Assembly: GCA_021833085.1 (NCBI GenBank)
Contig: JAKBGL010000068.1
Span: forward strand, 1-6,579
Origin: Actinomycetes bacterium
Lineage (GTDB): Bacteria > Actinomycetota > Acidimicrobiia > Acidimicrobiales > Acidimicrobiaceae
Reading direction: 5' to 3'
DNA: 6,579 nucleotides
Part shown: piece by piece, positions 1 to 6,321 of the stretch
How positions within the stretch are numbered: position 1 is the first letter of the stretch
Layout of the letters: each line of letters starts with the position of its first letter
The notes under the pieces: generated by a model
What the model was told of the DNA's origin: nothing
Seen by the model: the letters and a program-made list of their open reading frames with translations, nothing else
The model's database searches: none
Translations under genes and position numbers: made by a program

Positions 1-979
1 TAACGTTCGATCCCAAAAAGGTCACATCCGCTACTAAATACTCGCCTTCAAGGTCTCCTCTCACCGTTATAGCTTCGGGCCTCACAAGTATCTCTGCCCG
101 GCTCCCACGAGCTGGTGTTCCAATCCCTCGAACATATGGAAAGTTGCCCACATTCGGGACGACCGCAACCTTATCGTCTAGAACCGTACCACAAAAGACA
201 TTAACGGTCCCAACAAAGTTTGCTACAAAGTCGGTCGAAGGCGACGAGTAAACCTCGGTAGGAGTACCAAACTGTTCTAAGTTACCGTCACTCATTACAG
301 CCACTCGATCAGCTAGAGAAAGGGCCTCCTCTTGATCGTGAGTAACAAAAAAAGTTGTTATACCTACTTCTCGCTGGAGCTGCTTAATCTGTTCTCTAAG
401 GTTAGCTCTTACCTTTGCGTCAAGAGCGGATAGTGGCTCATCTAATAAAAGCACCTCGGGCTTGATCGCCAACGCCCTCGCAAGAGCAACTCTTTGCTGT
501 TGTCCACCGGACATCTGATGCGGATAACGATTCGCCTGCTCTATCAGTCCCACCATCTCAAGCATCTCATGCGCTCGTCTCCGTCTTTCAGCAGCTGAGA
601 AACCTCTCACCTTAAGACCGAACTCTACATTAGCCGCAGAGGTCATGTTGGGAAACAGCGAATAGCTTTGAAACACCATGCCTATCGATCGCTTTGAAGC
701 TGGTAACCTAGTTACGTCCTTGCCTCCAATAAATACTGCACCCGAGTCGATCTGTTCAAGGCCAGCAAGCGCGCGAAGTGCAGTTGTTTTTCCACATCCC
801 GAAGGTCCGAGCATCACCACAAACTCTCCAGGTGAAGCCGCAAGGTCCAATTGAGCAAGAGCTCTAACTTCGCCGTAGGTCCTCGATACCTTAGATAGGC
901 GAACTGATACTCCCTGTACTCCCTTGGCATCTGAAACGTTCGCACCATCTACTGACGTCTTTGAAGACTCCATCTCCAT
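1..979 (-). CDS. ABC importer ATP-binding subunit (PotA/FbpC/PhnT type), 3' end missing
   Basis: This is the cytoplasmic ATPase that would drive the importer encoded upstream. The reading frame is open from 979 to the window edge, giving about 326 residues; relatives usually have 340-370, so only the C-terminal end is lost. Visible in order: Walker A GPSGCGKTT (residues 58-66), Q-loop Q104 within VFQSYSLFP, signature MSGGQQQR (156-163, Met replacing the usual Leu), Walker B VLLLDE (176-181), D-loop SALD (184-187) and switch histidine H214 (VTHDQEEAL). Residues from about 240 match the TOBE-type regulatory region (FVGTVNVF, then ILVRPEAI). I chose ATG 977-979. A GTG one codon upstream (980-982) is better spaced from the possible ribosome site GAGG (993-996; 10 nt rather than 13), so the start may shift by one residue. 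The gene is last of the four visible importer genes. Function as an ABC importer ATPase is secure; substrate is unknown. Confidence 0.95.
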   Translation of the reverse strand, partial: MEMESSKTSVDGANVSDAKGVQGVSVRLSKVSRTYGEVRALAQLDLAASPGEFVVMLGPSGCGKTTALRALAGLEQIDSGAVFIGGKDVTRLPASKRSIGMVFQSYSLFPNMTSAANVEFGLKVRGFSAAERRRRAHEMLEMVGLIEQANRYPHQMSGGQQQRVALARALAIKPEVLLLDEPLSALDAKVRANLREQIKQLQREVGITTFFVTHDQEEALSLADRVAVMSDGNLEQFGTPTEVYSSPSTDFVANFVGTVNVFCGTVLDDKVAVVPNVGNFPYVRGIGTPARGSRAEILVRPEAITVRGDLEGEYLVADVTFLGSNV

Positions 980-1022
980 CACAATAACACAACCTCACTA
1001 AAGTAGGACTTAGTCACTCGCA

Positions 1023-1913
1023 CTACTCTGCTAACTCAACCAGCTCAATAACGCTCTGAGAAGACATTAATACTCCTCCTCCACCACGACGACTCTTCTT
1101 ACCCGCTCGCCGAGAAAATACAACAGTAACAATCGACAGGGGAATCCACGTAAACAACAGGGCGATCAACGAGAATGCAATCGCTTCAGAAGCCTGAGTT
1201 TGACCAATCTGAACAAGATACACAGCGAACGTCGTAAAACTCAGAAGGGACGCAACGGCAAACTCACCCAGACAGAATGCGAACGCCAACACAACTACGC
1301 CCAAGACGCCAGACTTCAAATTCGGTAGCAACACCCACCACAGTATCTTCCTAAAAGGAGCACCGAGAGACTGCCCGGCCTCGACGAGGGTCTTTATGTC
1401 TAGCGCTTGTACAGCAGAGTCGAGGGTTCGGTATGTGTATGGCAAGGCGAGTACCACGTACTCAAGAGCTAGTATCACTGGGGTACCCATAATAATGTTA
1501 GGCAATGAACCAAAACTTGTAATAACACCTAAAGTTATTACTACCGACGGTATCACCAGAGGAAGAAGCGACAGTGCTTCCATAACTCTTCGTATTCGGG
1601 GTGCCTTCCAATGTACCCAAACCGTAGTTGGTATAAGAATCGCGAGACTCAGAGCTACAGTACCGACACCGATCTTTACAGAAAGAAAGAGCGTCGACCA
1701 GAACTGCGGGTCTGAAAGAAGCTTGGAATACGCCGAAAAAGATAGACCGCTACTTGAACCAGTAAATGAAAAACGGGCAGAAGATATCACGGGAACTATA
1801 AAAAATAACCCAACTGATCCGAGTACCACCCCTCGAAAAACTCTACCAACTCTCAGAACGTTAGAACCACCACCGCCACTTGAGTTTGCGGGTACTCCTA
1901 TTACCGAAGCCAT
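1023..1913 (-). CDS. ABC importer permease subunit 2 (PotC/PhnV-like)
   Basis: A 296-residue inner-membrane subunit that would pair with the permease encoded just upstream to form the channel. About six hydrophobic segments can be read (roughly residues 25-46, 75-97, 112-133, 141-163, 200-225 and 246-267). Between the fourth and fifth lies the EAA loop, VEAGQSLGAPFRKILWWVLLP (177-197), with the Glu, the central Gly and the final Pro where the binding-protein-dependent transport family needs them to contact the ATPase. The N-terminus is Gly/Ser-rich (GGGG at 13-16) and the tail after the last helix is basic and Gly-rich (RRAGKKSRRGGGG); both are probably poorly conserved. ATG 1911-1913 is supported by AGAAGGG (1921-1927) 7 nt upstream. 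The gene overlaps the end of permease 1 by 13 nt, suggesting translational coupling. The family call is firm; substrate is not determined. Confidence 0.93.
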   Translation of the reverse strand: MASVIGVPANSSGGGGSNVLRVGRVFRGVVLGSVGLFFIVPVISSARFSFTGSSSGLSFSAYSKLLSDPQFWSTLFLSVKIGVGTVALSLAILIPTTVWVHWKAPRIRRVMEALSLLPLVIPSVVITLGVITSFGSLPNIIMGTPVILALEYVVLALPYTYRTLDSAVQALDIKTLVEAGQSLGAPFRKILWWVLLPNLKSGVLGVVVLAFAFCLGEFAVASLLSFTTFAVYLVQIGQTQASEAIAFSLIALLFTWIPLSIVTVVFSRRAGKKSRRGGGGVLMSSQSVIELVELAE

Positions 1914-2857
1914 CTAGAAGCCCTTCTTTGAACGAAACCATACATTATGGCGGCGATAATGACGACACCGATCATTCCTGCGCCCAGTGCATTACCAAGG
2001 TGTGCATGTCCGACAAGAACGTTACCGGAGATCAGCGATCCAATTTGAATTGGCACGATCGGAATCGTTCCAGAAGTAAGAGCCGCTGCAGTAGCGTAAG
2101 CAGCGAACGAATCTGTGAAAAGAACCAAAAAGCCAGCTAACAGCGGTGGAGCTAACAGCGGTCCGCCGATATATCTCCAAAACTGCACACGAGTCGCTCC
2201 CAAGGAAGACGCCGCGTCGACCCACTCTTTACGAAGTGCATCAATCGGTGGGATCATGATCAAAACCATTAGCGGAATGAGAAAGTACTCATAAACAACT
2301 GTCAAGCCTAGAACTGAGTACAGCGAAAACCCATGGTTATATGGGTTATAACCAACCTTTGTCAATAGTTCCGTAACTAGTCCAAAGTTACCCAAGGTTG
2401 CCACAAAAGAGAAGGCCAAAGGTACGCCACCTGTGTTTGCGAACACTCCCGAACCGGCAGTCACTACGGCTCGAAGAGTCCTACCTGGAGACGCCACGAT
2501 AGCCAGCGCCACTAGAAGTCCTACAACAGTGGATATCACGGCGGAGAATAGAGACAGCTGAATCGAATTTTTAAAGGACTCAAAGTATACACCTGAGAAT
2601 CCTACCGAAAAGTTAGAGAGTGTGAAACTTCCATTGTCAGCTTTAAAAGCATCCACAACCACCGAAATCGCCGGTACCAAGAGAAAAATTCCGAGATAAG
2701 CAACAAAGGGTAAAACACCCATAAATCGCCGCCAGTTACCGTACCTTAAGAACCGAACAACTGACCAACTAGCACCTTCCTTTGGGGGTTCAGAGGTGCT
2801 AGCACCTTCGAACCCCCCATCGGACTCCCGGCTTTCACCTAGAGATGAGATAGACAA
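1901..2857 (-). CDS. ABC importer permease subunit 1 (PotB/PhnU-like)
   Basis: A 318-residue membrane subunit of the importer. After a soluble, acidic and Ser/Pro-containing N-terminus (1-45) come about six hydrophobic segments (near 48-70, 98-121, 135-158, 180-204, 236-260 and 293-309). The EAA loop is at about 211-233 (EWVDAASSLGATR, ending in GGP), the coupling contact with the ATPase. The motif SFAAYATAAALTSG following it is typical of the first permease of polyamine/phosphonate-type importers. The start is TTG (2855-2857), supported by AAGGA (2865-2869) 7 nt upstream; the next in-frame ATG (M46) would remove the cytoplasmic N-terminus just ahead of helix 1. The gene begins 4 nt after the binding-protein stop and overlaps permease 2 by 13 nt. 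Codons 13-25 contain a strong inverted repeat, listed separately, and encode the repeated peptide EGAS (residues 17-20 and 27-30). Confidence 0.93.
   Translation of the reverse strand: MSISSLGESRESDGGFEGASTSEPPKEGASWSVVRFLRYGNWRRFMGVLPFVAYLGIFLLVPAISVVVDAFKADNGSFTLSNFSVGFSGVYFESFKNSIQLSLFSAVISTVVGLLVALAIVASPGRTLRAVVTAGSGVFANTGGVPLAFSFVATLGNFGLVTELLTKVGYNPYNHGFSLYSVLGLTVVYEYFLIPLMVLIMIPPIDALRKEWVDAASSLGATRVQFWRYIGGPLLAPPLLAGFLVLFTDSFAAYATAAALTSGTIPIVPIQIGSLISGNVLVGHAHLGNALGAGMIGVVIIAAIMYGFVQRRASRWLR
1921..1927 (-). promoter_or_regulatory. Ribosome binding site of permease 2
   Basis: Read on the minus strand this is AGAAGGG, 7 nt before the ATG at 1911-1913. It lies inside the last codons of permease 1 and supports coupled translation. 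The spacer is CTTCTAG, so AGAAG and CTTCT are complementary; with only two bases between them a full hairpin cannot form, and sequestration of the site would be weak at most. Confidence 0.7.
2769..2809 (-). repeat. 11-bp direct repeat pair overlapping the palindrome
   Basis: CTAGCACCTTC occurs at 2769-2779 and again at 2799-2809 (plus-strand reading), exactly 30 bp apart and therefore in the same reading frame. Both copies encode Glu-Gly-Ala-Ser in permease 1. The second copy forms half of the palindrome centre. The first copy, downstream in the mRNA, could pair with the same arm and so compete with the hairpin. Confidence 0.8.
2784..2817 (-). repeat. 34-nt imperfect palindrome inside the 5' end of permease 1
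   Basis: The outer arms GGGGGTTC (2784-2791) and GAACCCCC (2810-2817) are perfectly complementary. Between them, sharing the same centre, is the perfect 14-bp palindrome AGGTGCTAGCACCT (2794-2807). Only two position pairs (2792/2809 and 2793/2808) break the symmetry. In the importer mRNA this can fold as an 8-bp GC-rich stem, a G-U pair and one A-C mismatch, then 5 bp closed by a CUAG loop. No U-run follows, so it does not look like an intrinsic terminator. It begins about 40 nt into the permease 1 coding sequence. Confidence 0.85.
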
Positions 2858-2861
2858 TTAA

Positions 2862-4091
2862 CTATCCTTGAGCATTTCCGACTGCATTTGCCCAGTCTGA
2901 CGCCACCAAGGTCTCGGCTGTGTTTAATTCAGAAGCCGTTGGGAACTGTGGCGTACCCGACACAGGAGGAAGTGCAGAGAGATAAGACTTATTGACACTT
3001 CCAGAAGCCATCATCTCTGGCAAACGGACGGGGCGAGCAAATCCCTTCAACCAAAGATTCTGCCCAGTATTAGAGTACAAAAACTCCTCCCACAGGCGAG
3101 CGGCTGCCGGATCAGGAGCATACTTCGATATCGCTTGAGCATAGTAACCAGCTACCTGTCCATTCTTAGGAACGATTACCTTCCAGTTAATCTTGGGAGC
3201 CACCAACTTGCCATAAGCTACGTTTAGATAGTCCCAGTCGATATTAACCTTCACCTGGCCAGATTCGATCGCTGCTGGAGACGACTGAACCGGAATGTAC
3301 ACACCCATCTTGGCTAGGTTAGAAAAGTATGTAAGTCCTGGCTTGATATTCGAAAACGACCCTCCGTTAGCCAACGCAGCCGCATACACCGCGTTGAAAG
3401 CCGCTGCGGCGCCAACTGGATTTCCATCAAGAGCAACAGCACCTTTAAGAGCGGGATTCTCAAGACTCTTAAATCCTGTAATCGGAAAGTTTATCGCCGA
3501 GGCGTTGTAGCCGATAGAAATATACCCACCGTAGTCGTAGTACCAGTCTCCATTGGCTGCCTTTTCGTTTGCCGCTATGTCATTCCACGTTGCAACTTTA
3601 TAGGGAGCTAACAACCCTCCAGTTGCGGCACTTTGCGCAAACGCTGGGCCAACGTCGATGACATCTGGAGCTCTCGATGAACTCTTCAGCTGCTTGATCG
3701 AGTTAATCTCCTCAGCAGAAGAGCCGTTAGGGTTAATGTCATTAATTTTTATACCATATTTGGCCTTGAAGGCCGACATGATCTCTCCGTAGTTAGCCCA
3801 GCCAGGCGGGAGAGCTGTAACGTTCAGGATACCTTCTTTCTTAGCTGCTGCAACCAACTGACTCATTCCGCCACACGCTGATAGAGAGTCACAGGTTGAG
3901 TAGTTCACTGACGATGAGCTAGAGGGCGCACTTGACGCAGTAGAACTACCGCATGCCGCCATAATAAGCGAACCAGCTGCTACTGCCGTAAATGGCAAAA
4001 TTCTCTTCTTAAACTTGTTAGACTTCAACGACAACCTCCGCATTCGGTTCGTATAGAACCTTTTCAACAACATAGCACTGTGTAAACTCAC
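2862..4091 (-). CDS. ABC importer extracellular solute-binding lipoprotein
   Basis: This is the surface-anchored receptor of the importer. The N-terminus has a basic stretch (KKR, 28-30), a hydrophobic core (31-46) and a lipobox-like end IMAAC, so Cys47 is the probable lipidated residue after cleavage. A Ser/Ala linker follows (48-61). The mature part (from LVAAAKKEG, 79-87) reads as a two-lobed periplasmic-binding fold of the spermidine/putrescine-Fe3+-aminoethylphosphonate group: ALPPGWANYG, APDVIDVG, WYYDYGGYISIGYNAS, GQVKVNIDWDYLN and RLWEEFLYSNTGQNLWL resemble a family I recall from Actinobacteria. The longest start is GTG 4089-4091 (409 residues). ATG codons at 4071-4073 and 4041-4043 give 403 and 393 residues; the last leaves a more usual 30-residue signal peptide, but none has a clear ribosome site. 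First gene of the operon, divergent from the methyltransferase. Substrate unknown. Confidence 0.93.
   Translation of the reverse strand: MSLHSAMLLKRFYTNRMRRLSLKSNKFKKRILPFTAVAAGSLIMAACGSSTASSAPSSSSSVNYSTCDSLSACGGMSQLVAAAKKEGILNVTALPPGWANYGEIMSAFKAKYGIKINDINPNGSSAEEINSIKQLKSSSRAPDVIDVGPAFAQSAATGGLLAPYKVATWNDIAANEKAANGDWYYDYGGYISIGYNASAINFPITGFKSLENPALKGAVALDGNPVGAAAAFNAVYAAALANGGSFSNIKPGLTYFSNLAKMGVYIPVQSSPAAIESGQVKVNIDWDYLNVAYGKLVAPKINWKVIVPKNGQVAGYYAQAISKYAPDPAAARLWEEFLYSNTGQNLWLKGFARPVRLPEMMASGSVNKSYLSALPPVSGTPQFPTASELNTAETLVASDWANAVGNAQG
2865..2869 (-). promoter_or_regulatory. Ribosome binding site deciding the TTG start of permease 1
   Basis: AAGGA on the minus strand, 7 nt before TTG 2855-2857. 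It lies in the last codons of the binding-protein gene, immediately before its TAG (2862-2864). Good complementarity and ideal spacing are the reason for accepting the rare TTG start, and the position implies that translation of permease 1 follows on from the binding-protein gene. Confidence 0.75.
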
Positions 4092-4101
4092 AGATACGCG
4101 A

Positions 4102-4130
4102 ATTGTACCCTACTTCTCAGAACCTACCAA
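4102..4130 (-). promoter_or_regulatory. Sigma70-type promoter of the importer operon
   Basis: On the minus strand, TTGGTA (4130-4125) is followed after 17 bp by TACAAT (4107-4102), close to the TTGACA/TATAAT consensus with ideal spacing. Transcription would begin near 4095, only a few bases before GTG 4091, so the message would be leaderless or nearly so for that start; a start at ATG 4071-4073 would leave a leader of about 22 nt. No Shine-Dalgarno sequence lies in this interval, consistent with leaderless translation, which is common in Actinobacteria. No operator-like repeat was seen beside it. Confidence 0.6.
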
Positions 4131-4152
4131 GAAGTAACTAGATAGTAAATAA

Positions 4153-6321
4153 TTGATACATCCGAGTAAACACAAGAAACACACAGGAAATGTTAATAAA
4201 TCATCCAGATCGCAACCAAATACAACACCTAGATCAGAAAGTAACGCTTGTTCAGTGATTAAACAGTCACGTACCTTCGACCAAAATACGATCAACCATT
4301 TCACCGAACTTGCAAGACTCGTAGACGAAGATGCCTCGATCTACTTTAAGAGCGAGATATCCAACGCACTAAGTACTGCCGAAGCGCCTGGGCGATCACT
4401 ACTTACCTACTACTTAGTCCTACGGGAAGTCTTAAGCCTCAAAGGAGTAGAGAATAGAGAATGGATCACAGCTGCCCTGGCAGAGGTGCTACTCCCAGAC
4501 GTAAACAAAGAAACTATAGAGACAATCTTTAAAGATTTGCGTAAAGTAATTGCCAACTTAGTGAAAGATGTGGCACGCGAGCTCCATGCAAAATCTGAGC
4601 ATTTTGAAGATCTAGAGATCTGGAGTTTCCCAGAACAGGGTCTACATACCCAAACTGCCGAGCAGACATCGTCTTCACAACGAAAGTACTTAGGAAGTTA
4701 CTACACAACAAGCGTCATTACTTCTGAGTCTCTTAGCATGCTCGACCTTTCGAAGGTCAATTCGAAAAAAATCAGGGTATTAGACCCAGCCTGCGGCACC
4801 GGTAACTTTTTGGTCGCATTCTATAAAGTCGCTCGTCAACAGGGTTTGGACTCAAGTCAGGTAAAACACTCGCTTTACGGTATCGAAATCGACGAGGTAG
4901 CGGCAAGACTATGTCGCGCTCGGATTCTTCTTTTGGACCCCCATATCTTCATATCCACCCCCACCCAACTTGAGTCTCAGATCATCAACGCCGATGCCCT
5001 AGCTATTCTCCTTGACTACCGCATGACAACACAACAAACAGGAGGCATGGGAAATAATCCCACGAAACGTTGGAAACTACCTTTAGGCGACTTTTCTCAC
5101 GTTATCGGAAATCCCCCTTTTATAAATCGAATTCGAGCCGCAAGCTCTGGTGGCAACAACAGTCTGAGCCTACTAACTCAAGAGACTAGACATCTCATAC
5201 AGGCTGCCCCTTATACGGACATAAGTGCCATATTTTTAAATCTCGCTGCAGACATCGTTACAGATCGAGGATGGATAGTTATGGTACAACCCGTTTCGTT
5301 TCTAGCCGCTAGAGACTCGGAAGCCATAAGAGCTAGTCTCTTAAGTCAGACTCAACTAAGGGCCGCCATTTTTGATCATTCGAAAAGCTTTTCAGCTGTT
5401 GTAGATACGGTTACCTTAGTGTTTTACAAGGGGCCACCGAGCACCTACCATACAGTTACCATCAAAGCAATCTCCAAAACAGGTACCATACGCAAGGTAG
5501 TAACCACCTTATCTGTTGAGTCAAGATCCCTGTCGCAACTCGCCGCTATAGCAAGTGCCGTGCCTCTACCAATAGATCTCCACTTAGACCATACAAGCGA
5601 TCGAAGATCTATCGAGGAGTTAGCATTCTCGACCGCTGACTTCAGAGATCAGTTCTACTACATAAAAGCGAATGTTACCGAAGAACTCGCACACGGCTCC
5701 CAAGATAATGAGTCTCTAAAGGTCATAACCGTAGGGTCCATCGAACCATCCAAAGTCCTTTGGGGAGAAAACTACGTGTTGATAGGGGGGAAAAAGTACC
5801 TCCGTCCAGTCCTGAGTAAGAAAGGATCGGATAATCCAAAGGTCCTCGAGTGGCTGGTAAAGAGATCCAGGGCCAAGGTGCTGGTAGCTACGCAAAGCGA
5901 AGTGATCGAATCGGTCGTTGACCTTTCCGCTCAGCTAATCGGATCCGTTCCAGTTATATCAGTAACACCGAAACGTCAAGATGACATCTTCGCGATACAG
6001 TCAATGCTATCCTCATCGGCTCTCTCGGCAGTTGCCATCGGTAGACACATTGGCTCTGGACTTTCTCACAAAGCTCTTAAACTCTCCGCCTCACAGATCG
6101 CCGCTCTACCGCTACCATCTAATCAAAGGCCATGGCAAAAAGCAGCGGAGATCCACAGTATCATCGTCGAACAAGGCATCACTAAGGTAGATGAGCTTCT
6201 AGAGATGCTAAAAGAAGCGGACACATACATGCAACAGGCTTATGCGTTGGACTCCCAAGAGCTGCACGCTTGGTGGTTCAGTCGAGTGACTCGTTACTTG
6301 AAAAGACACCTAAAGAGTTAG
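4153..6321 (+). CDS. Adenine-specific (N6) DNA methyltransferase, TaqI/Eco57I-like, apparently solitary
   Basis: It would transfer a methyl group from S-adenosylmethionine to adenine in a specific DNA site. In order: a polar, poorly conserved N-terminus (1-40); a helical domain (about 45-160); the lead-in YLGSYYT (179-185); SAM motif I DPACGTGN (211-218); the acidic motif YGIEIDE (242-248); NADAL (279-283); catalytic motif IV GNPPF (319-323), the N6-adenine type; then YTDISAIFL (354 onward) and QPVSFLAARD (379-388). The C-terminal half, with FRDQFYY (497-503), AKVLVATQ (574-581) and LKLSASQIAALPLP (642-655), should be the target-recognition domain. These blocks match an actinobacterial 'N-6 DNA methylase' family as I remember it. 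No nuclease motif is visible in the protein or beside it. The frame opens with TTG directly after an in-frame TAA (4150-4152); GTG 4255 (688 residues) is a serious alternative and neither has a good ribosome site. Confidence 0.92.
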   Translation: MIHPSKHKKHTGNVNKSSRSQPNTTPRSESNACSVIKQSRTFDQNTINHFTELARLVDEDASIYFKSEISNALSTAEAPGRSLLTYYLVLREVLSLKGVENREWITAALAEVLLPDVNKETIETIFKDLRKVIANLVKDVARELHAKSEHFEDLEIWSFPEQGLHTQTAEQTSSSQRKYLGSYYTTSVITSESLSMLDLSKVNSKKIRVLDPACGTGNFLVAFYKVARQQGLDSSQVKHSLYGIEIDEVAARLCRARILLLDPHIFISTPTQLESQIINADALAILLDYRMTTQQTGGMGNNPTKRWKLPLGDFSHVIGNPPFINRIRAASSGGNNSLSLLTQETRHLIQAAPYTDISAIFLNLAADIVTDRGWIVMVQPVSFLAARDSEAIRASLLSQTQLRAAIFDHSKSFSAVVDTVTLVFYKGPPSTYHTVTIKAISKTGTIRKVVTTLSVESRSLSQLAAIASAVPLPIDLHLDHTSDRRSIEELAFSTADFRDQFYYIKANVTEELAHGSQDNESLKVITVGSIEPSKVLWGENYVLIGGKKYLRPVLSKKGSDNPKVLEWLVKRSRAKVLVATQSEVIESVVDLSAQLIGSVPVISVTPKRQDDIFAIQSMLSSSALSAVAIGRHIGSGLSHKALKLSASQIAALPLPSNQRPWQKAAEIHSIIVEQGITKVDELLEMLKEADTYMQQAYALDSQELHAWWFSRVTRYLKRHLKS

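Noticed and set aside
983..1022. Weak inverted repeat in the permease 2-ATPase gap (CTAA/TTAG with AGT/ACT arms)
   Set aside because: The stem is short, AT-rich and needs a bulged base; no U-run follows, so it is neither a credible terminator nor a clear regulatory hairpin.
1396..1917. Plus-strand open frame opposite permease 2
   Set aside because: It mirrors the permease codons, has no recognisable domain, and the minus-strand product has the EAA motif and helices in the right places.
2135..2162. 13-bp direct repeat AGCTAACAGCGGT (2135-2147 and 2150-2162), encoding PLLA twice in permease 1
   Set aside because: The protein length between the EAA loop and the next helix matches what I expect for the family, so this looks like chance similarity of two Leu-rich codon runs, not an inserted duplication.
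4110..4304. Minus-strand open frame across the divergent promoter region with a hydrophobic, Leu/Cys-rich product
   Set aside because: It covers the importer promoter and the start of the methyltransferase, has no ribosome site and resembles no family; its hydrophobicity arises from the complement of Lys/Asn/Ser-rich sequence.
4744..4758. Palindrome GACCTT-TCG-AAGGTC inside the methyltransferase gene
   Set aside because: A 6-bp stem mid-gene next to an A-run on the coding strand; the T-run is on the wrong side for a terminator of either known transcript, and such stems occur by chance.
5785..5795. Homopolymer runs in the methyltransferase (six G then five A at 5785-5795; seven A at 4765-4771) as possible phase-variation or frameshift sites
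   Set aside because: Runs are short, the frame is intact across them and conserved motifs continue on both sides, so there is no sign of slippage.
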